Shown: positions 32,546-44,334 of the stretch, one piece after another
Numbering within the stretch: the stretch's first letter is position 1
Layout: the number at the start of each line of letters is the position of its first letter
DNA from: Epiperipatus broadwayi
Taxonomy: Eukaryota > Onychophora > Udeonychophora > Euonychophora > Peripatidae
Assembly: GCA_028023455.1 (NCBI GenBank)
Contig: JAQFVV010000354.1
Coordinates: 684,001-748,000 of the forward strand
Direction of reading: 5' to 3'
DNA: 64,000 nucleotides
Made by a program: the position numbers and the translations under genes
The notes under the pieces: model-generated
Database searches by the model: none
The model's input: only the letters and a program-made list of their open reading frames with translations
What the model was told of the DNA's origin: nothing

Positions 32546-34310
32546 CATTTTAATTATCTCTTGTAATATGTAAATAAATATTTTGATGACTCTAGAAGAG
32601 GAAAGTATACATAATAATGCAATTTCTTGAATTCAGTCATACTATAAGATAATAATGATTATTCTAATTATTTATCGAGCACATAGGCAGCATGTAATTA
32701 TAAAAAGAAAGTCTTTAACCTTTTCCATAGGTGCTTTAAACATTTATAATAGCCAAACGATGTAGTTTTTTTTTTGTAATATAGAGTATAAAGCCTTTCT
32801 CTTTATAATAATAATTATTATATATTGATGAATATTTAAATGTTAGAAATTTGTGACTAAATCAAACTGTGAAAGTAATTTTTTGTTTTTATTTATGTAA
32901 TTACAGAGAATTTTAAATTTTGTTAGGATGTATACAGATTCTATTCAGTTCTACTACTAAAATAAATGTTCAAATATATCCACTGCCATTCAGGAATTTG
33001 TATTTTTTAGAAATGTTTTCTTCTCTTTCCTGGCTATATGGGGTGGGTTGGGAGATAGCTCTTATCTTGCAGCTTTTTAATAGAGGAAGACAGGGATATA
33101 ATGAAAATGGCAATGTTAAAACATTTAACTCTTGAAGTAGATCAATTATATACAAAGTTTTATTTTAGTTTTAAGGAAAAGTGAGATTGCACAAATATAT
33201 TGAGAGTCTTCATGTAAAGAGGGATTTATATCAATTAGCTTTTTCTTTCAAATTTTTTAGTAGGTGCTGACATCTAGGTACTTTAGTTAGAATTAAACTA
33301 ATAAAATGTTTTCAGTTCAAATTTTTACCACTAGATTTATGCAAAATTATTAAAGAATGCAACAAATAGCTATGAATGAATCAATTTGAACTCAATTGAA
33401 GCATCCATAAATCTGTTAATCAATAAGTAGTTCAAAGATTAATTTATGAAAAGAATTAAGTGATAAGAAAAATTATGAAATAAATAAAACAAAAAATGGC
33501 CGACAATCCTATCAATCTAGAATGAAAATATTCTTCTTGAAAGTAGCCAATTTTACATCCATTTTATTTACTGCAAAACACAAATTCATCTCTTATGTAA
33601 TTTTAAAAAATGTATTTAAAATTGTAATTCTACTTTCTTATGCTTTGACAATTTCTCACTTCCAAGTAAGGCTCTGTATTGTTTAATGTAAATGATAGGG
33701 TGAATGATCCAGAGTTTACAATTCATGGATCATAGTATAGCTCTGTCAGATTCAATGCTTGAATTTCTCTTATAGATAATAGACCACTCCATTACTTACC
33801 ACTTATTAAGTGGTGTTTGCATATGGATCAGAACAAAACAGCAGAATCTGAGATTTTTTTTCTTAACCTAAAAGTAAATATCAAAGCTACAATCTTTTTA
33901 TATTTTGGATAAGAAGAGAAAATGACATAAATATTTTTGAAGCAGTAATAGAACAATCATACTAGTATAAATTTTCAAAAATTGTAATAATTAGAAGGTT
34001 ATTATATTTTTATTTAAATCAAAACTTATTTGTATATAAAAATTTGGTACTTGCATATTATTTTGTCTACCAAGATTGGCAGCCATTTTTTAATTATACA
34101 GTTTCATGGGCCTAGAAGTTATTTTGTTTATGTTCTTTTTAAATTTTGTTTTACTGAATATGTGTTAGTTGTTAAGTTTAAAAAAAAACAATAAATCGAT
34201 TACAAATTCTATTCAGAAGCTTTATTTAATTTTTTAAAATTTATATTATAACACATAAATGCTGACATATTCCAAACATTGTCATAGTTTATTATTCATC
34301 ATTTTTATTT
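32546..34310. other. AT-rich DNA, nothing recognised
   Basis: A short palindrome (ACCACTTATTAAGTGGT) lies near 33798-33814. The frame near 32920-33135 shows no domain and no reliable splice sites. Confidence 0.45.
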
Positions 34311-34319
34311 ATGCACTAC

Positions 34320-34450
34320 CATTTGGCAAAATGACAAAAGTTTGGGATATTTCTTTGACAGAACAGCATGCCATGGAGTATTTTCTAAGGTACAGGATCT
34401 TGCCCTCCCACATTAATGGACATAATATGACACATTACTTTTCTTATACA
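34320..34450 (+). pseudogene. Possible Merlin/IS1016-type transposase N-terminal remnant
   Basis: The frame reads WDISLTEQHAMEYFLRYRIL, then PSHINGHNMTHYF. ISXO2/IS1016-like (Merlin) transposases begin with a helix in which residues such as A..FL...G.L....C. precede a zinc-ribbon with C.NGH.M. The NGHNM block and spacing fit, although the expected first cysteine is not visible. The frame ends soon after, so only a fragment remains. Confidence 0.4.
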
Positions 34451-34689
34451 TTTTTTTTATTTTTACATTATACATAAAATGGAAGTATTATAATTAATTT
34501 TTGAATTTTTTTTCTTTTTTTAAAATATCAATAATAAAAAGCCCTGTAAATAATAAATATGACTGGTTCTTATGAGCAATTTTATTTCAAATATTTATTA
34601 TAAGTCTCTGAAACTATATAATTAAAAAAATGGCTGCCAAGCTTTATAGACCAGATAATTTATACATACCAAACATTCTATAAATAAAA

Positions 34690-34870
34690 GGCATCATGGT
34701 GCAAAGGTAGCATATTCTCCTGCCATGTCAATATCCAGAGATTCAAATTCAGGTCTTTTGAGGAAGCTTTTGATTTTTCCTCAAATAACTGGCTTTTTGA
34801 AATCAACTAACAATCTAGCACTGATATATAAATGGATATCCACCTATAAAAGGTGCAACAATAATAGAGA
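34690..34870 (+). mobile_element. tRNA-derived SINE-like element
   Basis: GGCATCATGGTGCAAAGGTA resembles a tRNA 5' end with A box, and GAGATTCAAATTCAGG resembles a B box, with CTCCTGCCATG between. The same order occurs at 27.74 kb. The body may extend to about 34870. Confidence 0.5.
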
Positions 34871-35034
34871 AAAACTCAAGCTTTCACTACTTAACAATTG
34901 AAAAACTTAGCAAATAGAGGCTTTTAATTCATTTTTTTTTTATGAGGAATTGTTGCATCTTTGTTCTGCAGTAGATTACTTATTTAAATGTCTATTTTAT
35001 AATTTATTAATGTTAAATTCTGTTGCTATGGTAA

Positions 35035-35690
35035 CATTATTTATTCTCATCATCATTTTCAACTATTATCTATCTGCACTTAAGATAAAGGTCTCTCCAT
35101 GTTTAATTCAGTTTTTCTCATACATAGATTCTCTTGTAAAGAAACTGCAAATACACCAGGTCATATGTCACAAGTTAATTTATTAAGCTTGTATTAGAAA
35201 CCGGTCTGAGGATAGGGATATTCTGAAAAGCTTGTTAAAAACTATTGGCATGCTCATTAGATAATAATAGATTCTCTTCTTTATATTATATCAACAAATC
35301 TCATTTTATTCATCTATTTAACTTGTGATCTCTTTATAGTATTAACAATTAATGTCTATCTATTACAATATCTTCTACATATATTTTCTTACCAGTTATA
35401 TTATTGTCTGCTATTTCTTTCAGTGATGTTACTGTTACTGATTATTCTCACATCCAGTTATTTAACCTTGATGGCTTATTGTTATTTCCATCATATATCT
35501 TTCCATACTTTGTTAAGTGGGCTGAAGTCTCTAATATGGCTTTACTGTTAGGTGGCCAAGACATAGATTTATAATGAAGAATTGGTAGAAGGCATCTATT
35601 AAGGACATTCTTTTAAAAGGCACAAACACACCAGTTTAATTCTGTAATTAACTTCACCCATTATATTTCAATTTATATTTATAAGCTTGA
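35035..35690 (-). pseudogene. RTE-like retrotransposon remnant
   Basis: CTCATCATCATTTTCAAC and AAGGTCTCTCCATGTTTAAT match the 3' end of the RTE copies at 40.6 and 62.0 kb. Further along, CCATACTTTGTTAAGTGG, GCTGAAGTCTCTAATATGGC and AAGAATTGGTAGAAGGCAT match the VLTYGSETW region. Indels throughout; dead copy. Confidence 0.75.
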
Positions 35691-36505
35691 CAAGACAAAT
35701 AAATATATAATATTAATAAAAAGTATAAAAATAAATAAATATTTACAGATGTAATAATTTGTTTATTTTATTTATGTAATAAAAATAGTAATTGATTAAT
35801 TATTTGTTTGGTTTATTTACTTAAATATAGCGAGTTAACTTGATAAAAAGCGTAATGTTGGCAATATCCATTCCCTAGTGCGGTCGCGGACTGTTTCTCG
35901 GTTATTAGCTTTTAAAACCATCCTTCGAGGTTATTTTAGAGTTAAAATCTAACGGATTGCAGCACAAGTAGCTCGGTCTATTTAATAAATATTTAATTCC
36001 TAACATTTTCTAAATTAACTGTCGCATTTTATTATTACTGTTATAAACTATTACTAACAGTAAAATTGTTGTGTCTTATTTTAACATTTTTAGATAAAAA
36101 TTGTATTTATTTTTAGTAAACCATTCATACCGTTTTAAAATAAAATTATTTTTGTTATTAAAGAATAATGTTATTTGTAGGTAAAAATAATCCTTCAAAC
36201 GTAAAACAAGTAGAATATTTTTTTATTGAAGTCTAATAATTACAAAGGATCTTGGAATTCATTTTTAGTTCATTTATTATTGATATTATATGAATAAAGG
36301 TGTATGTGCGTGTGTGTATGATCTACATAGAAAACGTTTACATAAGAATTATATACTAAATGATCATCAAAAATGGACACTAGTTTAATTTATTCTGGTG
36401 CTTTTTTATATATATTCAATAAATTAAACGATATAATATAAAATATCTTTATATTACAGCAATAACTGTGTGCATATATATATATAAAATAACAATACTA
36501 ATACA
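35691..36505. other. AT-rich DNA with a CpG-containing patch (35870-35990)
   Basis: Within otherwise very AT-rich DNA, a stretch around GTGCGGTCGCGGACTG and TTTCTCGG has several CpGs. It could be a remnant promoter or 5' exon, or a foreign insertion. No ORF or TATA-like element decides. Confidence 0.35.
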
Positions 36506-36512
36506 TAAAAGC

Positions 36513-36806
36513 TGTTAAACATCACATGACCACCTCCTCTTATGCTTGTGTATAACTGTTGTTAAAACAGGCAAAATTCACTATGCATATTGCCACACAC
36601 AGCAAGCTAGAGTAATCAATGCATGCCAGAAGGCTTGTGCATAAAATCCCCATCTAGTGCCTCAGATCCAAGGCTCCTCACTGACGAAGACCATAAGACA
36701 GAAATTAGTCTGGGGATATTGGATGAGTAGGCACTAGATGGGGATTTTATGCACAAGCCTTCTGGCATGTGTGGCAATATATATATATATATAGTGAGTT
36801 TTGTCT
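36513..36806. mobile_element. FB1 foldback element, compact copy F
   Basis: It starts GTTAAACATCACATGACCAC, has TAACTGTTGTTAAAACAGGC, the left arm to CATCTAGTGCC, then directly the inverted arm (TCAGATCCAAGGCTCCTCAC to CAAGCCTTCTGGCATG) and the right terminus GTTTTGTCTGTTTT. Eight bases, TAAAAGCT, occur on both sides. The centre is deleted. The arm holds a decayed hammerhead-like motif near 36679-36710. Confidence 0.8.
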
Positions 36807-37007
36807 GTTTTAAAAGCTCTTTTTGGAAAATATTGAGTTTTGCCCTTTTCAGAGTGTTGTAAATATTTTACAATCTCAATCTACATTGCGATATCTATCC
36901 CTTTTATATAAAATTGTATTATTGTTATAAGAGAGTCTAATTAATTTTATATAAAAGTGATAGTTGTCACTAGGTTTCCAATGTAAATTCAATAGATGCA
37001 TTATTAA

Positions 37008-37600
37008 AAAATAGGGAGTTGGAGAGATGGAGAACTAGTATGGAGAGTAAAAAGACTTAAATATATATATAAGTAAACAGAATATTGGGTACAAATTAAT
37101 TTATGATAATAGCAAGAAAATTTAGTTTATTGTTTTTAAGCCTTGGACAAGATCTTTAGCATCAAGGGAATATACGCATAAATGCAAAAATATGGGTGAT
37201 TGACTTTGCAAGTTATGTAAGAAAGGCATAGAAAATATTAGGTTTTATTAATTAAATGTAAATGCCCGCAAGCACAAAGGGTACAAATAATGATGTTGTG
37301 AGAGAATAAATATACACAAAGTGATTGTACAGTAAGTGGATTGTTGGTTTTTATTCTGGGTTTAAGAAAAGGTAAGGGGGATTTAGATGTAAAAGTCATA
37401 GCGTTGACAAAGATTATTTTGTGGATATGGGATGGAACAGGATAGAAAAGAATATGGGAAAAACTTATGGTGGAGAGGGAAAAGGGAGGTAAGATGGCTA
37501 ACAGATTTCTCTGAGCATAGTGGGTTAGAGATTCCTGACTCCAAAAAGGGAAAGCCACCGTGCATCACATTCCATCATATCAACATGAAATTCTAAAATA
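37008..37600 (+). pseudogene. LINE C-terminal remnant (same family as 54.8-55.5 kb)
   Basis: AGGGAGTTGGAGAGATGGAG encodes RELERWR as at 55.4 kb. Then LIYDNSKK, a degraded SLASREYTHKC and LCKLCKKGIENIR follow, and further matches run to the C-terminal Trp-rich region. Several stops and frame changes are present. Confidence 0.8.
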
Positions 37601-37654
37601 GTTCCATCACATTGAAAAGAGCAAAAATCAATATTTTCTGAAGGATTATATATA

Positions 37655-37720
37655 TATATTCCACCTTTATTGTTAAAAGGAGGTTGCCTTGACAACAGTT
37701 TGCGATTGTTGATTGTTATT
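37655..37720. repeat. Single unit of the 24.6-kb 50-bp repeat
   Basis: TTCCACCTTTATTGTTAAAA and GGAGGTTGCCTTGACAACAG match the tandem unit at 24601-24750, and an (AT)n run precedes both. Confidence 0.85.
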
Positions 37721-37737
37721 TATAATCTTTACTGGTT

Positions 37738-38125
37738 TAATGATATATATATATGATCACTATATGGAGGTTTAATGATATATATATATGATCACTATAT
37801 GGAGGTTTACCAATAGCTTCTAACAAGCATTTGTTTACATAAATGCTGAGAGAGATAGAAATCAATATCTCTTTCATTGTTTCCAACCTTCAGACCATGT
37901 TTTTGAGCTGGTTGGCACCTTCAGACCATGGTTTTGAGCTAGTTGGCTCACCTCAGTGAAGGGTAGGAAGAACTACCATTCACTGAGGTGAGACAACTAA
38001 CTTGAAACCATGGTCTGAAGGTTTGAGACAACAAAAGAAATATTGAATTCTATCTCTCTCAGCATTTATGTAAACAAAAGCTTGTTAGGGGCTTTGGGTA
38101 AAGCTCCAATTAGTGATCATAAAAT
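37738..38125. mobile_element. Long palindromic foldback element
   Basis: Arms of roughly 150 bp are reverse complements: the left arm (about 37783-37960) has GTTTACATAAATGCTGAGAG, CTTCAGACCATG and TCACCTCAGTGAA; the right arm (about 37975-38122) has the same blocks inverted. The loop is GTAGGAAGAACTACC-like. The left terminal block (GATATATATATATGATCACT and ATATGGAGG) is duplicated in tandem at 37740-37806. No coding sequence; a distinct family from FB1. Confidence 0.8.
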
Positions 38126-38599
38126 GCAAGCTAAGAGCAAGTTATGAAATTTATAACTCATTTTGTTTATCATATATATATAATTATTGCTGTTGTATAA
38201 ATATTTTTATCTCATAATATATTATAATTTATTTAATAAGCTAAACTATTTAATGGTATAATAATAGTAGCTTTTTTAGAAAAGAATTTTTAGATGGGGA
38301 ATGGACAACCTACAGCATATTAGTGATTAATTTTGATGCATTAAGCATTTCATCATAAGGTAGTATTAAATTTTGTAAAGTAATACTATAATCAAAGATC
38401 AAGTTTATTTACATTTCAAAAATTATAACAATTTAAATTTAGTTTATGAATATTAAAGAAATGTCCCCTATCCAATTTGTGTGAGTTTGATGATTAATTC
38501 AGAGTGAGTCATATATATAATTTTTATTTTGTTATAATTCATAAACTTTATAGTTATGTTTTTATAAAAATTATTTTCAGCAATAAAATTGATAACAAA

Positions 38600-38894
38600 A
38601 CAAAACCATCACATGATCACCATCTCTTATGCTAGCATGTAACTGTTATTAAACAGGCAAAACTCTCCATACAGTAGTACCACCCTGTGCCATCCAGAGT
38701 AATTAATGGATGCCAGAAGGCTTGTGCATAAAATCTCCATTTAGTGCCTATTCATCCAATATCCCCAGACTAGTTTCTGGCTTGTGGCCTTCATCAGTGA
38801 GGAGCCTTGGATCCGAGAGCACTGTAGCTAGATCTTAGGATCTAATGCAATCCTCCAGCAGCCAGCTTTTAACTCTACTTAACTACAAAACCAT
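38600..38894. mobile_element. FB1 element, single-arm copy G
   Basis: The extended end (CATCACATGATCACCATCTC) is followed by one complete arm from AACAGGCAAAACTCTCC to TTAACTACAAAACC. The opposite arm is absent. ACAAAACCAT occurs at both ends, but the right one is also family sequence, so it is not a safe target duplication. The arm is close to the family consensus. Confidence 0.85.
38766..38803 (-). ncRNA. Hammerhead-like core, consensus form, FB1 copy G
   Basis: Minus strand: CTGATGA (38797-38791), A, GGC, loop CACAA, GCC, A, GAAAC (38777-38773), TA, GTC. This is the least decayed form in the window. The A-A pair at the base of stem II argues against full activity. Confidence 0.4.
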
Positions 38895-39259
38895 TACATT
38901 TATTATTTTTACTGTTATATGCATAGACATAAACACTTAAAAGCAGTCAACACTTAAACAATAACAATAACCTCCTTATAACAATAAAGTGGATAACTCA
39001 CCTGTACTTATGGTCTAATATGTATATATGGACTCTAAAGATTGCAACTTGACTACAGAGAATGAAATTATTGATACAAAGTATTTCTAAATAAGCCTCA
39101 TTAAACAGATAAATATAACCTGTTCTGAAAGTAGGCTAATAAATAGTCAATTATAACATTTACATTGCAATCCAGCCATGTATTACTTAAATAATAAAGC
39201 TAATAAAGCATAATATACTAATAAGTATTGGAATAAAAAACATATATATAATATAACTA
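38895..39259. other. AT-rich DNA, nothing recognised
   Basis: No gene or repeat family is seen. Confidence 0.5.
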
Positions 39260-39329
39260 AAGAAAATATATACCCCCCCAAGAAGAAAAATTACTGGTGC
39301 TGATTTAGTATGCACTCACGGCCATTTCC

Positions 39330-39790
39330 AATTATAAGAACTGCCCAAAACTCACTCTGACACATTCAACTGACAAATGACATCGATCAATTTATATTGT
39401 CACAATCTGACCACCATTCCTCACAAAATCGCCATTTTCATAAAAAAACAACCAAATTTTTGTACTTACAAGAAATGAAATCAAGTGATTAAAATAATTT
39501 GTACACAAAGTAATTAATAAATATATTTTTGAAACAAATATTAAAACACAAAATTGCCATTTTCATTAAAAAAAAACAAACAGAAACCCAAAACCCAATT
39601 TTCGTAGTTATAAGAAATGACATCACGTGATTAAAATATTAAAACACAAAATTCACCATTTTCATCAAGATCCGACCATTTGTTATGAAATCGCCATGTT
39701 TATCAAAAAAAAAATATGCTACTTTACATTTAAACAATAATTAAATTTTCATCTAGTTATACAAATTGAATCACGTGACAAATGGCACGC
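39330..39790. repeat. Degenerate repeat with TCACGTGA sites
   Basis: The block AAAATCGCCATTTTCAT, A-run, then AAGAAATGA.ATCA.GTGATTAAAAT recurs about three times with poor spacing. Two copies contain the palindrome TCACGTGA or ATCACGTGA (near 39624 and 39771). Confidence 0.6.
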
Positions 39791-40589
39791 AGACATCTTA
39801 AATTCACGTTATGGAAATGTACATCAATCTTTTAAAAAAAAAAATCAAATTTAAGTTCACTGGTTTATTAAACCATTTACTCACGATAATCAAACGGATG
39901 AACAGTTTAAATTTAAGTTTGCTAGTTTATAAATGGAGATGTTCAAAATTACAAGTTATATGCAACATAATGGTCAAAAAACACAAGAAAATTAACCACC
40001 CGATGGTTAATTTATTGTCGAGTACATTACAAAAAAAAAAAAAAAACTACTTTAACTTGCTATAAAAAATACACTTACGACTACACAAGTAAACAAACTT
40101 GTGTGTGTGCATAAAAATATTATTTCTGCTTATTGTCAATATATGTATTTATCATTAGCTATACGGATTTAAAAGTAAACAATTTTGAATAAAAGTAATG
40201 CAATTAACAGATGAAAATAAATGTCTTAAACGTTCTTAAAGTTAGAAACAAGAGCTTTCAAGCGGAACTTTCAAAGATGTTGTTTACAGTTAAGAATGAT
40301 CTTAAAAAAACCAGGAAAAGAACTTTTGAGAGAATTTTTCAAAGTGACATTTCTTTTTTTTGTAACTTTAAAACTTTGAATACTTTAAATGTAGTAACTT
40401 GTTTTGGTGTGAAAGTTGTTAGAATCAGTAATTTTAAGATTTTATTTTTATATTATAAGCACACGTGTGTGTGCAATTATTGTAGATACAATGAAAGAAG
40501 TCTAACATATCAGACACACTAATATATGTATACGCAAAGTTATTACAGATAAGTTGAAACAAAAGTATCCTTTAATTTTTGTGAATCGT
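39791..40589. other. AT-rich DNA, nothing recognised
   Basis: The open frames here (39811-40065, 40211-40522) lack recognisable domains, and the first ends in A-run lysines. I do not call them. Confidence 0.45.
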
Positions 40590-41360
40590 TAATATCATCA
40601 TCATTGTCGACCACCATCAATTTACTGCAGGATGAAGGTCTCTCCAAGTTCAATCTATCTTCTCTGATTCTAGCCTGTCTTCTCCACATCACTCCTGCAC
40701 ACTTTCTTATTTCATCCATCTCACATGTGTGTTCCTTTGGGTGTTTTACAATCTCTTGGTGTCCAGTTTAAGATTTCAACTGTCCATCTATTATCATCTC
40801 TTCTAGCAATATGTCCAGCCCAAGTCTACTTCAGTCTTTTAATTCTTTCAATATGTCAGTAACAAACCTGTTAGTTCTTTTATCCATATATTGTGTTTTT
40901 AATCTTTTCTTGTTACTCCTAATATGCATCTTTCCATACTTCTTTGAATCATTTGAAATATCTGTATTGCTCTTCTATTAAGTATCCAAATCTCAGATCC
41001 ATAAGTAAGAACTGGTAAAAGACATTTATTAAAAATCTTTTTCAAATGCATAGACATATTTCCTTTTAATATTACATTATTTCTATGAAAAACACTCCAA
41101 CCAAGTTTAATTCTATAATTAATTTCATCCGTTATGTTTCCATCTGTACTAATCATCTGACCAATGTATTTATAGCTGTTAATTTTTTGTATCTCATCTT
41201 TATCAATCTTTATTTTTATCTTTTGAAAAAATCCATTGAACATTACTTTAGTCTTTTTAACATTTATCTTTAATCCTACTTTCTTACTTTCATCTGATAA
41301 TTCTTGAAACATTTCCTGAAGCTCTGAATCATTATATGCAAAAACAACTACATCTTGTTT
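40590..41360 (-). pseudogene. RTE-like retrotransposon, 5'-truncated copy
   Basis: The 3' tail ATCATCATCATTGTCGACCA (plus-strand view) is followed by the RTE C-terminal coding region. The ORF at 41312-40899 reads ELSDESKKVGLKINVKKTKV and continues past KYIGQ to VLTYGSEIW, collinear with residues about 578-715 of the 17.2-kb ORF. The extreme C-terminus is in other frames. It begins just after the catalytic FADD region, so most of the RT is missing. Confidence 0.88.
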
Positions 41361-42619
41361 ATAGATATAATAAATTTTAGTAAAAGATAGTATTTTTTTG
41401 TTTACAGATGATTGGAAGATTTTGTCTTATAATGCATACATGCATGTGCATACATATATGTGATTATTTAAGATCTGTTACAATTTGTATATTTTTAAAC
41501 TTGAACCCATGTTAAAGGTATTGATTTTTGTGTCAATCTAAGGAAATAATATCATTGTATGTCAAAATCAGAATGACTTATCAGTACATAAAGTACTTTT
41601 CAGATTTTTGCTTTTTATTATTTCTAATTAAGAAATTTGTTAATCATTATTTTAATTATTCAAGTCAATTTTTAGTGTAAAATAGATTAAGTTTTAGATG
41701 TATTTATTTTTTATTTTTTACAATCACTGTTATCAGAGTTCATGCATTTCCAAGCTAGTTTCAGATAAAGGTTTTCCATGCATTTGTGTGGCTACAAATC
41801 TTTTGAACATAAACCATTAAACATCACATGATCCAGTTACTTTTCTTTAGAATTATTTGTATAGTGCAAAATTAGTAAATAACCTTTTAAAGTCCACTCA
41901 CTTCACTTTATAAATCTGGTGATTAGTTTATCAATGGCCAGCATACTCACAAGATGTGATGGCCCAAAATACATATGATGATCAGCATTGATGTAATTAT
42001 TCCAACATTTTCTGATATGTTTATAAGTGTAATTATTTCAGCTCTTGCAATTATTTGTGAATAAAATTGAAATATTGATTGCTTTTATATTATGTGTAAA
42101 TTTGGCATTGGCTAGATCATAATTAGTCTTCATTTTATAATGTACCTCTTTTAATTCCAGGCACAAAGAATGATGTTTATTTCTGGTAATGTCATATATT
42201 GGATTCCAATGGTAATTTTTAATTTTTCATTGAAAATTCTAACTGTAATGTTTGGTATGATGATGATTTTGTTATGAATGTCATGATCACCTCTGTCTCC
42301 ATACCATTATACTATTAAAATCATTTAGCATTAAAATAAGTATATATTATATACTAATAAAGTATATGCAAAGAATTCATCCATATTGATGAATATTTAT
42401 TGAAAAACCAAGAAGTTGGATGTAGCAAAAAATAGTCTTATAATTGAAAAGAGAAACTATATTTTAATATTAATAAAGATAAACACAGTTATTTACTTAG
42501 AGTTTTTTTAATTCATCATTTAAGTAAAATATAATCTAATATTTTTGTCTTACAATGGTTACATTAAGCATTATGAATAGAACAAACTTGATTATATAGT
42601 CATGTGATGTAATTAATTG
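41361..42619. other. AT-rich DNA; short FB1 end at 41810-41834
   Basis: ACCATTAAACATCACATGATC is an isolated FB1 terminal sequence. No gene is recognised. Confidence 0.45.
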
Positions 42620-42850
42620 AAAAGAATTAATTAGCAATCTTATTGCTGGAAGTGATGTTAATAGATGAACAGGGGAAGTTTTAAATTGAACATCAAGAGA
42701 TTGTAAACGACCAAGAAAGAGACCAAATATGAGATAATTGGATGAAATAAGATAGTTTGTTGATTTGTTGTGGAGAGGATAAGCTAAAATTTGGAGAAAT
42801 TGGATTAAATTTGGAGATACATTTATAAGTGGATCAGTAATAATTGAAAA
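42620..42850 (+). pseudogene. RTE-like retrotransposon C-terminal remnant
   Basis: In shifted frames: SRDCKRPRKRPNMR, LDEIR and a WRNWIKFGDTF block correspond to PRDCKRPRKRPHVR, MDEIR and RRWIKLGETF of the intact copy. Stops interrupt it. Confidence 0.8.
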
Positions 42851-43288
42851 TATTTATGATGGAATATATCTGAAAAAGATACAATGCCACATTTTAACAA
42901 ATATTTCTAAAAATACAAAAATTTGTGATATATAATTGTAAATAATTAAATTTAGAATAAATTATATTGGTAATAATTTAATAAATAAAAAAAAATTCAC
43001 AAGTTGCATTACTAAAAAGAGATATTTCAACTGTCTTTTATTATTTTTTTTTATAGTTTTCAGAAAGAATTGGTAAGGGCGTTTAGAAAATTATACTCTT
43101 ATGAAAAAAAAAGAATTTTTTTAATGAACAATTAAAACAAATTTTGATTTTTTAAAAAATTACTTATTATGATATCAATAAATATTGTTAAACATCCAGA
43201 TGAATATGTTTGTTTAAAATTTATAAAGTTAACAATTCTAAATTGTATTTTAAGATAGTGCATTAAGCTAAATTTAAAATATTTAAAT

Positions 43289-44326
43289 CAGGGATGGTGA
43301 ACCTCCTGCCTGTAGGTGAAGTCCAGCCCTTGAAAGCTCTCAATCCAGATCCCAGACATTTCTAAAGATGTATATAAAATGGAATTTGTATAAAATTTTT
43401 ATTTAAACATGCACATAGGCAGTGCAAATATACTTGCAAATATTGAATTAAGAGTTAAGGAAAATATATCTTTTCAAATATATTTTTCTCTCTCTCATCT
43501 TTCTAATAATTCTACTTCATTCTATGATAGGTGCAAATTCTAACAATTTATTATATATTGTGTGAGCTGCTTATGGGTTTAATCTAAGATGACAATAACA
43601 TTGAAGACATTTTGTTTGTTTTTACAGTGATTTTTACAAATAAAACTCTACTTTTATATCATTTTATTATTGTTGTTTTGTATTTGTTTTGTTTTTTTAA
43701 AATTAGGATGATTATAGAAGTATGATAAAAAAATTGATACAGAAAATCATGCATTAGAAAAGAATATATTATTAAAAACACTATTTATTTATCATCCTGA
43801 CTTCAACAAAATTATTGATGTGGTAAAAATATTAAAATAAAAAACATAAAAATGAGATTCATCATATAGCTGACATGTTTTATAAAAAGTACAACAAATC
43901 AGAAAATTCTATGAGAGAAATTTATTCCAAAAAAAGCAGAAAATTTGAAACCATTTTGTGAAGGAGAATTTATAAAAGACTGCATCCCAGCTGCTGAAGA
44001 ATTACCTTGTCTAGAACAAGAAAAAGAAATTTAAAAATATAAATCATGAAAGATAGGTTTAAAAATATTGTAAAAATTGAATTAAATGTGGAACATTGTT
44101 ACTTTATTTTAAATTCACAAAAAATTATGGCCCTTGATTAAAAGGGGAAAGTTGAAATTGGCCCACCAATTTTAAAGGTTGCCTATATTAATGATTAGAA
44201 ATAAATTAAATTTTTGATTAAATACAGTAGCCAGTAGTCTAATTTTTAAGTTAATAATTTTGTATAGTCCATGAACAAAATTATAAATAACCAAAAAGCC
44301 CTTGTCAAAAAGGTTCCTCACCTCTG
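43289..44326 (+). mobile_element. hAT transposon, non-autonomous, with 8-bp target duplication
   Basis: Terminal repeats are CAGGGATGGTGAACC on the left and GGTTCCTCACCTCTG on the right (inverted CAGAGGTGAGGAACC). The target duplication ATTTAAAT is perfect at 43281-43288 and 44327-44334. The element is 1038 bp. Inside, GGCCCACCA and AAAGGTTGCC near the right end are typical of this hAT group. Only transposase traces remain. Confidence 0.9.
43900..44034 (+). pseudogene. hAT transposase fragment (GTF2IRD2-like group)
   Basis: One frame reads NLKPFCEGEFIKDCIPAAEE, then LPCLEQEKEI before TAA. The KPF.EGEFIK.C...A motif is characteristic of the hAT transposases related to the GTF2IRD2/ZBED5-type proteins. 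Regions before and after are lost. Confidence 0.65.
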
Positions 44327-44334
44327 ATTTAAAT

